In this document: positions 8,060-15,373 of the stretch, one piece after another
Numbering within the stretch: position 1 is the first letter of the stretch
Layout: each line of letters starts with the position of its first letter
NCBI GenBank assembly: GCA_022563755.1
Contig: JADFMT010000006.1
Span: forward strand, 1 to 37,483
Source: Patescibacteria group bacterium
GTDB taxonomy: Bacteria; Patescibacteriota; Minisyncoccia; HO2-45-28
Length of the DNA: 37,483 bases
Direction of reading: 5' to 3'
The notes under the pieces: model-generated
Told to the model about the DNA's origin: nothing
Databases searched by the model: none
What the model saw: only the letters and a program-made list of their open reading frames with translations
Made by a program: the position numbers and the translations under genes

Positions 8060-8824
8060 TTATGATAGCGACTGGCGAGTTAATATGACAGCACCATTTT
8101 TTGTAACCAGTAAAGTATGCTCAAAATGCGCTGCGCCCGATCCGTCTTTTGTTCGCCACGTCCAGCCATCTTTATCTAGAAAAATTTGCGGCCTGCCTTC
8201 TACAATAATAGGTTCAAGCGCAATCACCATACCTTCTTTGAGCCTTGAACCACTCCCCTTCTTCCCGTAATTTGGAATCATCGGCTCTTCATGAACTCTG
8301 CGACCGACCCCGTGCCCAACCAATTCTTTAACCACTTGAAATCCTTCTGCCTCAACAAACGATTGAATAGCATGCCCGACATCGCCAATATGTGCTCCGT
8401 CTCGGCATTGCTGGATGCCTATAAAAAGCGCTTCTCTGCATACTGCAATTAACTTTTGAGCCTGCTTGTCCCCTTTCCCAATCACAACCGTTAAGGCAGA
8501 ATCGGTAAAAAGTCCTTTGTATTTTATCCCTAAATCCAAACCCACGATATCGCCGTCTTCAAGCACTCGCGCGCCTGGAAGACCATGTACAATCTCATCA
8601 TTAATCGACACACAAAGGCTAGCAGGAAAAACTCTGCCGGATACTTTGTATCCCTTAAACGCAGGTATAGCTGCAGCTTTTAAAATCTTCTCCTCTGCCA
8701 GGCGGTTAAGCTCTTCGGTTGAGATTCCAGCGCGCGCGTATTTTGCAACTCCTGACAAAATGCGGGCAAGTATTTGCCCGCCTTCCTTCAAAATTTTTTC
8801 TTCTTTCTTTGATTTTATGATCAT
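8060..8824 (-). CDS. map: methionine aminopeptidase, type I
   Basis: 254 residues, the usual length for bacterial type I Map, which removes the initiator methionine. The pita-bread fold metal ligands are all visible: Asp in GLDLGIKYKGLFTDSA (two Asp, near residues 95 and 106), His in GHGVGRRVHEEPMIPNYG, Glu in ALEPIIVEG and the last Glu in HFEHTLLVT. The substrate His in VHGLPG is also present. The gene lies 2 bases after adk, and secY-adk-map is the conserved order at the end of the spc operon in many bacteria. Unlike most relatives, it is followed by ruvX rather than infA-rpmJ-rpsM. Confidence 0.95.
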   Translation of the reverse strand: MIIKSKKEEKILKEGGQILARILSGVAKYARAGISTEELNRLAEEKILKAAAIPAFKGYKVSGRVFPASLCVSINDEIVHGLPGARVLEDGDIVGLDLGIKYKGLFTDSALTVVIGKGDKQAQKLIAVCREALFIGIQQCRDGAHIGDVGHAIQSFVEAEGFQVVKELVGHGVGRRVHEEPMIPNYGKKGSGSRLKEGMVIALEPIIVEGRPQIFLDKDGWTWRTKDGSGAAHFEHTLLVTKNGAVILTRQSLS

Positions 8825-8826
8825 TT

Positions 8827-9495
8827 TTAAGTTAATTTTAACGCCAGAAGAATGTCTTGGTGAACTTTCAAAATAGACTGCTCGCCATTAACCTCGATAA
8901 CCGGATGCTTATTTTTTAAAAAATCTAAACCAGGTATTGTACGCTCATTATACTCATCCATTCGCGTTCTAAACAGGCTCTCGTCGTCTATGTCGCGCTT
9001 TTGCAAAACACCATCACCCTCTGGGCAAGGTGTCCCGGGCTGCAATTCTTCGGACAAAATAAAAACATGGCTGCTATCTTTTTCGCAAATTAATCTTTTT
9101 GCTGAACGCTTACGAAGTTCTTCCTCGTCAACTTTAATTTCAACTATCTTTATATTTTCTTTACCAAAAAGATCAACCAAAAACGGATAAAATCTCTCCG
9201 CCTCATAAAGAATCCTGAGAGAACCGTCGTAAACAATTCCCTTACTCTGATCAAAAATTTCCTGCGTTTTTCTTTTTGCTATCCGAAAAACCCACGCCGA
9301 GTCAAGAAGTATACCTTTTGCATAGAGCTCTTTTTGCCTAATCGTTTCGGGGTCGTCATGAGTTTGCATATAATGCTTACAAATTTGACTCGATATAAAA
9401 TGAAAAAAGTCCAATTTCTCTGCCAAAAGCCTTGCCTGGGTTCCTTTGCCAGAATTTGGAGGGCCAAAAATAATTATAGCCGATTTTTTTATCAT
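8827..9495 (-). CDS. adk: adenylate kinase
   Basis: 222 residues. It balances AMP, ADP and ATP. The P-loop is FGPPNSGKGTQAR (residues 10-22). The AMP-binding part differs from E. coli: the usual DMLR and DGFPR segments read here as ISSQICKHY and YDGSLRI. A LID-like insert contains ICEKDSSHVF and GTPCPEGDGVLQKRDIDDE. The LID keeps only some of the four zinc-type positions (one Cys before and one after), so metal binding is doubtful. Other NMP kinases are possible, but the position between secY and map supports Adk. A clear AAGGAG lies 6 bases ahead of ATG (9501-9506), and a promoter may lie at 9531-9558. Confidence 0.85.
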   Translation of the reverse strand: MIKKSAIIIFGPPNSGKGTQARLLAEKLDFFHFISSQICKHYMQTHDDPETIRQKELYAKGILLDSAWVFRIAKRKTQEIFDQSKGIVYDGSLRILYEAERFYPFLVDLFGKENIKIVEIKVDEEELRKRSAKRLICEKDSSHVFILSEELQPGTPCPEGDGVLQKRDIDDESLFRTRMDEYNERTIPGLDFLKNKHPVIEVNGEQSILKVHQDILLALKLT

Positions 9496-9530
9496 GAGAG
9501 CTCCTTATCAATGTTCATAACCCAGTTTTA

Positions 9531-9558
9531 ATAATATATAAAAATTATACTTTTGCAA
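9531..9558 (-). promoter_or_regulatory. possible adk promoter
   Basis: On the minus strand TTGCAA (9553-9558), a 16-base spacer and TATTAT (9531-9536) precede adk in the 63-base gap after secY. A leader of about 30 bases then carries AAGGAG. This would let adk-map be read apart from the ribosomal genes. The region is very AT-rich, so chance matches are likely. Confidence 0.35.
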
Positions 9559-10836
9559 TTACTCGTATTCGCGCATCACGATTTGGGCTTCAATTTTTTT
9601 GATCGTCTCAAGCACAACGGAAACCACAATCAAGAGAGCGGTTCCACCGATGGTTAGCGTAATGATGCCGGTTACGGCACGCATGGCAAGCGGCAAGACC
9701 GCAATCGCGCCCAAAAAGAGCGCTCCCATCAGTGTGGTACGGCTGATAATTTTATAAAGAAACTCTGCCGTATTTTTGCCCGGCCGGATGCCGGGAATAA
9801 AGGCGCCGGATTTCTGAAGATTCGATGAGATTGATTCTGGATCAAAGGTAACGGCCGTGTAGAAATACGTAAAGAGAAATACCAACGTAAAATACAAAAT
9901 AGCATAAATCCACGGGCTATTTAAAAAATTCAAGAGCGCGCCAGATATTGTCTGCACAATCGGACTTGGAATGCCCGAGAGAAAACTAATAATCATCTGC
10001 GGGAATAATAAAATGGAGAGCGCAAAAATGATTGGGATAACGCCCGCTTGATTAACACGAAGCGGCAGGTAGGTTGACACTCCTCCGTACATCTTCATCC
10101 CCCGAATTCGGCGCGCATAGGTTACAGGCACGGGTCTTTGACCTTCGGTAATGATCACAACCCCTGCAATAATCAGTATGGCCGCAACCACAAAGCCTAA
10201 GATAATCGGTATCTGAGAAGGATCCAGTGTAAAAAAAGTGCGACTGATTGCTTGAGGGAGCGCGGCTACAATGCCTGCAAAAATTAAAACAGAGATTCCG
10301 TTCCCAATGCCATATTCTGATATAAGCTCTCCTAGCCACATCAAAAGGACCGAGCCGGCCGTGACAATCAAGACATTGATCAAGCGCTCAATCGTGGTGA
10401 GCTCCCCCAAAATGCCCTCCCTTGCAAGCAAGGTTAAAAGCCCAAATCCCTGAAGAATTGCCAAAGGAACCGTAAGAAGCCGAGAATACTGATTGAATTT
10501 TTTCCGGCCCGCCTCTCCTTCCTCGTGATACATCGCTTTAAGTCCGGGAAAAATCATCGTCAAAAGCTGCATAATAATGGAAGCCGTAATATACGGCCCC
10601 ACACCCAACATCATGATGGAAAGGTTTTCTAAAGCGCCTCCGGTAAAAATATTTAAAAGGCCAAAAAACTGATTTCCGCTGAAAAAGGCGGCGAGCCTTT
10701 CAACATTGACTCCGGGAATCGGAATCGCCGCCCCCACCCGGAAAAGAGCCAGAATACCCAAGATGAAAAGAAGCTTTTTTCGAAGATCTGGATCTCTAAA
10801 TATGAGTTTGAGTTTTCGCCAAAAATTTTGCCACAT
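9559..10836 (-). CDS. secY: preprotein translocase subunit SecY
   Basis: 425 residues, the expected length, with ten predicted membrane helices. It forms the protein-conducting channel in the cytoplasmic membrane. Recognisable pieces are IPGVNVERL in the N-terminal plug region, GVGPYITASIIMQLL in helix 2, GEAGRKKFNQYSR in the following cytoplasmic loop, ISEYGIGNGISVLI, VPVTYARRIRG, LPLRVNQAGVIPIIFA and GIRPGKNT near the C-terminal loop contacting the ribosome. It is the last gene before adk in the spc order. Its ATG is the final base triplet of a 33-base sequence that is repeated exactly ahead of rplF, and which also contains the end of rplO. It may therefore be a leaderless start inside the operon. 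Confidence 0.96.
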   Translation of the reverse strand: MWQNFWRKLKLIFRDPDLRKKLLFILGILALFRVGAAIPIPGVNVERLAAFFSGNQFFGLLNIFTGGALENLSIMMLGVGPYITASIIMQLLTMIFPGLKAMYHEEGEAGRKKFNQYSRLLTVPLAILQGFGLLTLLAREGILGELTTIERLINVLIVTAGSVLLMWLGELISEYGIGNGISVLIFAGIVAALPQAISRTFFTLDPSQIPIILGFVVAAILIIAGVVIITEGQRPVPVTYARRIRGMKMYGGVSTYLPLRVNQAGVIPIIFALSILLFPQMIISFLSGIPSPIVQTISGALLNFLNSPWIYAILYFTLVFLFTYFYTAVTFDPESISSNLQKSGAFIPGIRPGKNTAEFLYKIISRTTLMGALFLGAIAVLPLAMRAVTGIITLTIGGTALLIVVSVVLETIKKIEAQIVMREYE

Positions 10837-10866
10837 GCCAAATTTATATGAACGCTAGTGAATAAA
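10834..10866 (-). repeat. start-codon repeat, copy C (ahead of secY)
   Basis: A 33-base sequence identical to 12680-12712 that ends with the secY ATG. On the minus strand it reads TTTATTCACTAGCGTTCATA, then TAAATTTGGC and ATG. The last three codons and the stop of rplO lie inside it. It includes TATAAA six bases before the ATG. It lacks the upstream TTGCCCAAAAAATGAT part found in the other two copies. Confidence 0.8.
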
Positions 10867-11289
10867 CCCTCCCGCCTTTTCAATCTTCTCTTTTGCGCCC
10901 TTGGAAACCTGACAATCTTTAATCACGAGTTTTTTTGAGATGATACCAGAGCCAAGTAGTTTTATAATGGGAGTCTTCATGCGCGTACGCTTAATTAAAC
11001 CGCGGCGCAAAAGTTCGGTAGGTGTTACGACGTCCGAATCTTTAAAATATTTATCAAGTACCTGGATATTGATCACGACTCTAGGCTGCGGTCTAACCTT
11101 CATACGATACCCCCGAAGTTTGGGGATTTTTTTTATTTGATCTCGCATGGCCGGTCGAATCTTTCTGCCGGCACGCGCTTTCTGACCCTTAATTCCACGA
11201 CCAGAATAGGTACCGCGTTTACCCCCGCGGCCGATCCTTTTTTTTCTTTTTCTTTTTGTATTAGGTCTTAGCTGGTGCAGTTGTATCAT
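10855..11289 (-). CDS. rplO: 50S ribosomal protein L15
   Basis: 144 residues, normal length. N-terminal MIQLHQLRPN is followed by the very basic RKRKKRIGRGG and GRGIKGQKARAG segments that thread into 23S rRNA. The C-terminal globular part contains LLGSGIISKKL and SKGAKEKIEKAGG. The start is the only ATG giving the conserved N-terminus, and it lies 29 bases inside rpsE, a large overlap at exactly the place where rpmD (L30) sits in most bacteria. The last codons fall within the repeat that precedes secY. The gene is co-transcribed and probably translationally coupled with rpsE. Confidence 0.95.
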   Translation of the reverse strand: MIQLHQLRPNTKRKRKKRIGRGGKRGTYSGRGIKGQKARAGRKIRPAMRDQIKKIPKLRGYRMKVRPQPRVVINIQVLDKYFKDSDVVTPTELLRRGLIKRTRMKTPIIKLLGSGIISKKLVIKDCQVSKGAKEKIEKAGGFIH

Positions 11290-11764
11290 CTTTAGATTTT
11301 ATCTTTTTTAATGCCTCGATGGCCGCACGCGCGTTTGAAATTTTATTTTTCGAGTGCGAGAGAATTTTTGCGGACGCATTTCGAATACCAGCAAATTCCA
11401 AGACGACTCGTACTGAACTGCCCGCTACCAATCCATGTCCTTCCGATGCAGGCCGCATGATGACCTTCGCGCTTGAAAATTTAGCCATTACATCATGTGC
11501 AATGCTTCCTCCTTTTGTGATTGGCACGCGGATCGCGTGCTTTCGGGCTTCACGAAAAGCTTTTTGGATTGCCATAGCCGTATCCTTTCCTTTTCCAATC
11601 CCCACGCCTACTTCACCCGAACGATCCCCGACAACCAACGTTGCCCGAAAACTAAACCGGCGTCCTCCGGCAACAACTCGAGTCACTCTACGAAGATCGA
11701 TCATTTTTTGGACAAGTTCTAATCCCTCTGAGCTTAATTTTTTTTCAGGTCCTCTTCTTGCCAT
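11261..11764 (-). CDS. rpsE: 30S ribosomal protein S5
   Basis: 167 residues. The double-stranded RNA-binding N-terminal half shows RVTRVVAGGRRFSFRA and VGIGKGKDTAMAIQKA; the C-terminal half shows GSIAHDVMAKF and ASEGHGLVAGSSVR. S5 takes part in decoding accuracy and in the mRNA entry channel. The C-terminus ends in a Lys/Asp/Thr-rich tail whose codons overlap the first codons of rplO by 29 bases. rpmD (L30) is missing between the two, the pattern reported for CPR bacteria as a whole. It sits 2 bases after rplR. Confidence 0.95.
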   Translation of the reverse strand: MARRGPEKKLSSEGLELVQKMIDLRRVTRVVAGGRRFSFRATLVVGDRSGEVGVGIGKGKDTAMAIQKAFREARKHAIRVPITKGGSIAHDVMAKFSSAKVIMRPASEGHGLVAGSSVRVVLEFAGIRNASAKILSHSKNKISNARAAIEALKKIKSKDDTTAPAKT

Positions 11765-11766
11765 AA

Positions 11767-12129
11767 TTAAATCGTAAGACCGCCTTCACGTGCTCCTTCG
11801 GCCAGTGCCCGCGTTCGACCATGATACGCATATCCTCCCCGATCAAAAACAGCCTTTTTAATATTTCTGCGTTGCGCTTCTTTGGCAAGCGCGCTCCCCA
11901 GCATCCGAGATTTATCTACTTTACTTACACGCTTCCCTTTTGGTATCTTAATCACGCCGTCAGACATACCAACGAGCGTGCGACCCGAGAGATCATCAAT
12001 TAATTGAGCAATCACATGTTTATTTGAACGATAAACCGAAAGACGCGGACGGTCCGGCGTACCGCTTATTTGACTGCGCACTCGTTTATGCCTCCGGGCT
12101 CTTTTATTTATTTTTTGTTTTGTGTCCAT
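11767..12129 (-). CDS. rplR: 50S ribosomal protein L18
   Basis: 120 residues, typical. L18 binds 5S rRNA in the central protuberance. Seen: a basic start with KINKRARRHKRVR, then RPRLSVYRSNKHVIAQLIDD, and the C-terminal VFDRGGYAYHGRTRALAEGA, all characteristic. The gene lies 10 bases after rplF and 2 bases before rpsE in the standard spc order. The start ATG is the first in the frame and gives the family's usual N-terminus. Confidence 0.95.
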   Translation of the reverse strand: MDTKQKINKRARRHKRVRSQISGTPDRPRLSVYRSNKHVIAQLIDDLSGRTLVGMSDGVIKIPKGKRVSKVDKSRMLGSALAKEAQRRNIKKAVFDRGGYAYHGRTRALAEGAREGGLTI

Positions 12130-12139
12130 ATAAAAAAAT

Positions 12140-12682
12140 CTATCCGGCGGTTGCCACTCTCTTGCCGGCCTTTCTTCTAATTACCTCTCCTACGTAACGT
12201 ATGCCCTTTCCTTTGTAGGGCTCGGGTTTTCGGACCTGACGGATGCGCGCTGCTTCATTACCCACGATCTCTTTGTTTGTTCCCGAGACTGTAATGACGT
12301 TTTTCTCAGCCTTGAACTCGGCCCCTTCCGCCGGATGAATGGTTACCGGGTGTGAAAATCCTACATGAAGCACCAAGGATTGATCACGAACCTCGACCCG
12401 ATATCCAATTCCTTCAATTGCGAGTTTCTTTTCAAATCCCCTTGTTACCCCCTCGATCATATTACGCAGGTGACTTGTATAGGTACCCGAGAGCGCGCCA
12501 CTGTATTTGGTTTCGCGTACAATCTTAACCAGGGCCTCAGAAGAAGAAATCTCAAATGTAATATCATGAGGTACCGAACGACTAAGCTCTCCCCTTGGTC
12601 CTTTAACCAAAAGAGCATGGTCCCGAAGCTCTACCATAACTCCTTCGGGTATCGCTATTGGTTTTTTTGCTAAACGGCTCAT
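12140..12682 (-). CDS. rplF: 50S ribosomal protein L6
   Basis: 180 residues, two tandem L6 folds. N-terminal MSRLAKKPI and VKGPRGELS begin the first; the L6 signature VRKPEPYKGKGIRYVGE lies near residues 150-166. L6 sits near the sarcin-ricin loop and the factor-binding site. A 58-base gap separates it from rpsH, unusual inside this tightly packed operon. The gap is filled by a repeat that also occurs ahead of ssb and, shortened, ahead of secY. The ATG is the last triplet of that repeat. Confidence 0.95.
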   Translation of the reverse strand: MSRLAKKPIAIPEGVMVELRDHALLVKGPRGELSRSVPHDITFEISSSEALVKIVRETKYSGALSGTYTSHLRNMIEGVTRGFEKKLAIEGIGYRVEVRDQSLVLHVGFSHPVTIHPAEGAEFKAEKNVITVSGTNKEIVGNEAARIRQVRKPEPYKGKGIRYVGEVIRRKAGKRVATAG

Positions 12683-12736
12683 GCCAAATTTATATGAACG
12701 CTAGTGAATAAATAAATTTAATCATTTTTTGGGCAA
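12680..12736 (-). repeat. start-codon repeat, copy A (ahead of rplF)
   Basis: About 57 bases filling the rpsH-rplF gap and ending in the rplF ATG. On the minus strand it runs from TTGCCCAAAAAATGAT through ATTCACTAGCGTTCATATAA to ATTTGGCATG. It matches 26830-26884 (ahead of ssb, other strand) at most positions, and its last 33 bases match 10834-10866 exactly. TATAAA lies 6 bases before the ATG, and AAATTTAT/ATAAATTT form an inverted pair around the conserved core. Confidence 0.8.
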
Positions 12737-12740
12737 CTCC

Positions 12741-13133
12741 TTAATAAACTTCTCCTAAAATCTCTCCCCCTACTTTTAATTTACGTGCCTGTGTCCCGTC
12801 CATGATGCCTTTCGATGTTGAGACGATATAACATCCATAACCTTTTTTAGAAAGCCTTATATCTTTATAGCTTCTGTAGAGACGCCGAGAGGGCTTTGAA
12901 ATACGTTTCAGGTCAGTAATTTTCCCTTTTTTTGAGGCATCGTAATACAGTGCGAGCTCAATCATGCGCCGATTTTTCTTGCCCCGGCGAATAACCTCCC
13001 TCACAAAACCACGATTTTGCAGAAGTCGAGCGATCTCCATTTTTATTTTTGAATGCGGCACCAAAACTACCTGAAGCTTTGCCATCTGGGCATTTTTAAT
13101 ACGGCTAAACATGTCTGCAATGGGATCGGTCAT
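12741..13133 (-). CDS. rpsH: 30S ribosomal protein S8
   Basis: 130 residues from the ATG at 13133, giving MTDPIADMFSRIKNAQ, the family's canonical start. A longer open frame to 13211 overlaps rpsN and is rejected. The C-terminal signature STSKGIMDGTQAR is present. S8 binds the central domain of 16S rRNA early in assembly and, in E. coli, represses the spc operon through its mRNA; whether that occurs here cannot be seen. It starts 1 base after the rpsN stop. Confidence 0.95.
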   Translation of the reverse strand: MTDPIADMFSRIKNAQMAKLQVVLVPHSKIKMEIARLLQNRGFVREVIRRGKKNRRMIELALYYDASKKGKITDLKRISKPSRRLYRSYKDIRLSKKGYGCYIVSTSKGIMDGTQARKLKVGGEILGEVY

Positions 13134-13134
13134 A

Positions 13135-13320
13135 TTACCAGCTACTTTTACGAATTCCAGGTATAGCTCCCTCATTTGCGAGCTCCCGAAAACAAATTCG
13201 ACACAAATCAAAATCCCTCATATATCCCCTTCCTCTTCCACACCGAAAACACCTACGTACGACGCGCGACTTGTACTTTGGTTTTTTTTTGGACCTAGCA
13301 ATGGTTGAGGTTTTTGCCAT
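13135..13320 (-). CDS. rpsN: 30S ribosomal protein S14, type Z (zinc-binding)
   Basis: 61 residues from ATG 13320 ([12 protein letters not shown]); the frame remains open to 13347, but that adds nine residues overlapping the rplE end. The paired CxxC motifs in [20 protein letters not shown], plus the short length, identify the zinc-binding Z type rather than the longer non-zinc form. The end [17 protein letters not shown] is typical. S14 is a late-assembling head protein of the small subunit. Confidence 0.95.
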   Translation of the reverse strand: MAKTSTIARSKKKPKYKSRVVRRCFRCGRGRGYMRDFDLCRICFRELANEGAIPGIRKSSW

Positions 13321-13324
13321 AGAT

Positions 13325-13858
13325 TTATCTCTTAAATGGTATCCCAAATGCCTTTAGTAACGCTACTGCTTCTTCCCGGGACCGAGCTTGGGTAACTAAT
13401 GTAACCTCAAGTCCAAAATGGGTCTTGATATCTTCGTCAATCATTTCTGGAAATACCATATGCTCCTTAAAGCCCAGTGTCAAGTTCCCTGAGGCGTCAA
13501 CGGAGTTGGGATCAATGCCGCGAAAATCTCGCACGCGAGGAATCACAATCATGATAAGACGCTCTAAAAAATCATACATTCGACGTGCCCGAAGCGTAAC
13601 TCCAAAACCAATCACCATTCCTTCTCGACTTTTAAAAGTAGCAATGGATTTTCTGGCTTTACGGGGGACAACTTTCTGTCCTACGATCAACTCAAGGTCC
13701 TTTTGAATCATTTCTTTTTCTTTCTCGTCCCTGCGCCCTACTCCCGTATTGATTGCAATTTTCAGAACTTTTGGCACTTCTAAATCATTTAGAGAATCCA
13801 ATTCTTTTTTTAACTGGGGAATGATTGTATTTTTGTATTTTTTCATTAACTCGCTCAT
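13325..13858 (-). CDS. rplE: 50S ribosomal protein L5
   Basis: 177 residues, usual length. It contacts 5S rRNA and the P-site tRNA. Seen: [12 protein letters not shown] in the N-terminal part, [31 protein letters not shown] and VFPEMIDED, all conserved. The start overlaps the rplX stop by 4 bases, and rpsN begins 4 bases after its stop. The standard spc order is kept. Confidence 0.95.
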   Translation of the reverse strand: MSELMKKYKNTIIPQLKKELDSLNDLEVPKVLKIAINTGVGRRDEKEKEMIQKDLELIVGQKVVPRKARKSIATFKSREGMVIGFGVTLRARRMYDFLERLIMIVIPRVRDFRGIDPNSVDASGNLTLGFKEHMVFPEMIDEDIKTHFGLEVTLVTQARSREEAVALLKAFGIPFKR

Positions 13859-14172
13859 TGAATCTCTGCGCTACATTTTCGACACACTCGAATTTTTTTT
13901 TCCCCCGCCATCAAGCGTCCTGTCCGCTGGGGTTTCTTGCAGAATGGGCAAATAAGCATCACATTCGAAAGATGAATAGGAAAAGCCACCTGCACAACCT
14001 GCCCTTTCTCTCCTTGTTTCTTCGCTCTACGATGACGCTTCCGGATATTTACACCCTCAACTAAAACCTTATCTTCTTTGGGAAAAACGTCGAGCACTTT
14101 ACCGTTTTTGCCCCGATCTTTTCCGGATAAGACGCGCACCGTATCTCCTTTTTTAATAAAACGTATGGGCAT
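13855..14172 (-). CDS. rplX: 50S ribosomal protein L24
   Basis: 105 residues. A KOW motif opens the protein (KKGDTVRVLSGKDRGKNGKV), followed by VEGVNIRKRHRR. The C-terminus carries two Cys pairs, ICPFC and CRKC, about 20 residues apart, making a probable zinc ribbon, as seen in many but not all bacterial L24. L24 is an assembly initiator for the large subunit, near the exit tunnel. It begins 1 base after rplN and overlaps rplE by 4 bases. Confidence 0.95.
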   Translation of the reverse strand: MPIRFIKKGDTVRVLSGKDRGKNGKVLDVFPKEDKVLVEGVNIRKRHRRAKKQGEKGQVVQVAFPIHLSNVMLICPFCKKPQRTGRLMAGEKKIRVCRKCSAEIQ

Positions 14173-14173
14173 A

Positions 14174-14539
14174 CTAGACTATTTCTGGGGCTTGCGAAAT
14201 TAGCTTCGTAAAACCCCGCTCTCGCAATTCTCTGGGGATGGGTCCGAAAATACGCCCTCCTTTTGGCTCTTTCCCATCCACAATCACCGCTGCATTATCG
14301 TCAAAGCGAATATAGGAACCATCCCTGCGCCGATAGGGCTGGCGTTGACGTACAATTACGGCACGCACAACATCTTTCTTCTTTACTTCCTTTCGCGGCT
14401 CAGCCTTTTTAACCGATGCTGTAATCACATCCCCAATCCGGGCGTAACGCCGCCTGGATCCTCCTAAGACCTTAATGCACTGAATAAGTTTTGCGCCGGA
14501 ATTATCGGCTACCCGTAATAAAGATTGGTTCTGGATCAT
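14174..14539 (-). CDS. rplN: 50S ribosomal protein L14
   Basis: 121 residues from ATG 14539, giving [20 protein letters not shown], the conserved start. A frame open to 14566 would overlap rpsQ and adds nine unrelated residues. The end shows [15 protein letters not shown]14 lies at the subunit interface and forms bridges with 16S rRNA; it is the target of RsfS in many bacteria. The gene starts 2 bases after the rpsQ stop. Confidence 0.95.
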   Translation of the reverse strand: MIQNQSLLRVADNSGAKLIQCIKVLGGSRRRYARIGDVITASVKKAEPRKEVKKKDVVRAVIVRQRQPYRRRDGSYIRFDDNAAVIVDGKEPKGGRIFGPIPRELRERGFTKLISQAPEIV

Positions 14540-14541
14540 AA

Positions 14542-14781
14542 CTACATTTTCTTTACTACCCTCCACCGTTTCGTCTTAGAAATCGGGGCGGCGGCTTCAA
14601 TAATAACGTCTTCTCCTTTTTTATACTGATTTTCTTCGTCATGAACATGATACTTTTTCGATCGTTTAAGATATTTCTTGTAGAGCGGGTGCTTGATATA
14701 GCGCATGCATTTTACCACAATGGTTTTATCCATTGCATCGGAGACAACCTTCCCTTTTAATTTTTGTTTAACAATACTCAT
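14542..14781 (-). CDS. rpsQ: 30S ribosomal protein S17
   Basis: 79 residues, an OB-fold primary 16S rRNA-binding protein. Seen: [16 protein letters not shown] at the start, [15 protein letters not shown] in the middle and [15 protein letters not shown] at the end, all family-typical. Its ATG overlaps the rpmC stop by 4 bases. The order rplP-rpmC-rpsQ-rplN is standard. Confidence 0.95.
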   Translation of the reverse strand: MSIVKQKLKGKVVSDAMDKTIVVKCMRYIKHPLYKKYLKRSKKYHVHDEENQYKKGEDVIIEAAAPISKTKRWRVVKKM

Positions 14782-14963
14782 GTCGCTTGGCGGAACCGGG
14801 TTAAAATTCTTGCAATGTTACGTTTGATAAACATCCCCCCTTTAACATTCTTTGTCTTCCCCTGACTAAGTTTGAAACGAAAACTACGCAATTTCTCTCT
14901 TTCGTTCTCTAAGAGTTTTTCCAGTTCCTTTTTATCTTTTTGCCCTACAATATCTTTTTTCAT
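14778..14963 (-). CDS. rpmC: 50S ribosomal protein L29
   Basis: 61 residues, two long helices as expected for L29 ([20 protein letters not shown] and the second helix [13 protein letters not shown]). L29 sits at the tunnel exit, where trigger factor and SRP dock. The sequence is weakly conserved, but length, helical pattern and position between rplP and rpsQ settle it. Four-base overlaps on both sides. Confidence 0.92.
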   Translation of the reverse strand: MKKDIVGQKDKKELEKLLENEREKLRSFRFKLSQGKTKNVKGGMFIKRNIARILTRFRQAT

Positions 14964-15373
14964 CGACTCAAAATCTTTGTCTTAATGCCTAATTTACTGG
15001 AAGCTTTTCTCAAGGCCTCTTTCGACAACTCCTCACTGATACCGTCAATCTCAAACATAATCCGGCCTGCTTTAACAACCGCAAAATATCCTACCGGATC
15101 TCCTTTCCCTTTACCCATTCCTACCTCTGGTGGTTTTGAAGTCTTAGGCCGGTCCGGAAAAATGCGGATCCACATTTTGCCTCCTTTTTGAAGATAGCGC
15201 GATATTACTTTTCGGGCTGCTTCGATTTGCTGGGCTGAAATTTCTCTCCCTTCCTGTGCTTTGAGTCCAAAGGATCCAAAGGAAAGCTTTATGGCACGGC
15301 TTTCAATCCCTCGTTCACTCCCGCGAAGCCTCTGCCATTTTCGATGTTTAACTTTTTTAGGGAATAAAATCAT
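14960..15373 (-). CDS. rplP: 50S ribosomal protein L16
   Basis: 137 residues. Seen: KVKHRKWQRLRG at the start, then IKLSFGSFGLKA, IRIFPDRPKTSKPPEVGMGK and GYFAVVKAGRIMFEIDG. The segment around MGKGKGDP is the conserved loop of L16 that approaches the A-site tRNA. L16 binds late in 50S assembly. Four-base overlaps with rpsC upstream and rpmC downstream. Confidence 0.95.
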   Translation of the reverse strand: MILFPKKVKHRKWQRLRGSERGIESRAIKLSFGSFGLKAQEGREISAQQIEAARKVISRYLQKGGKMWIRIFPDRPKTSKPPEVGMGKGKGDPVGYFAVVKAGRIMFEIDGISEELSKEALRKASSKLGIKTKILSR

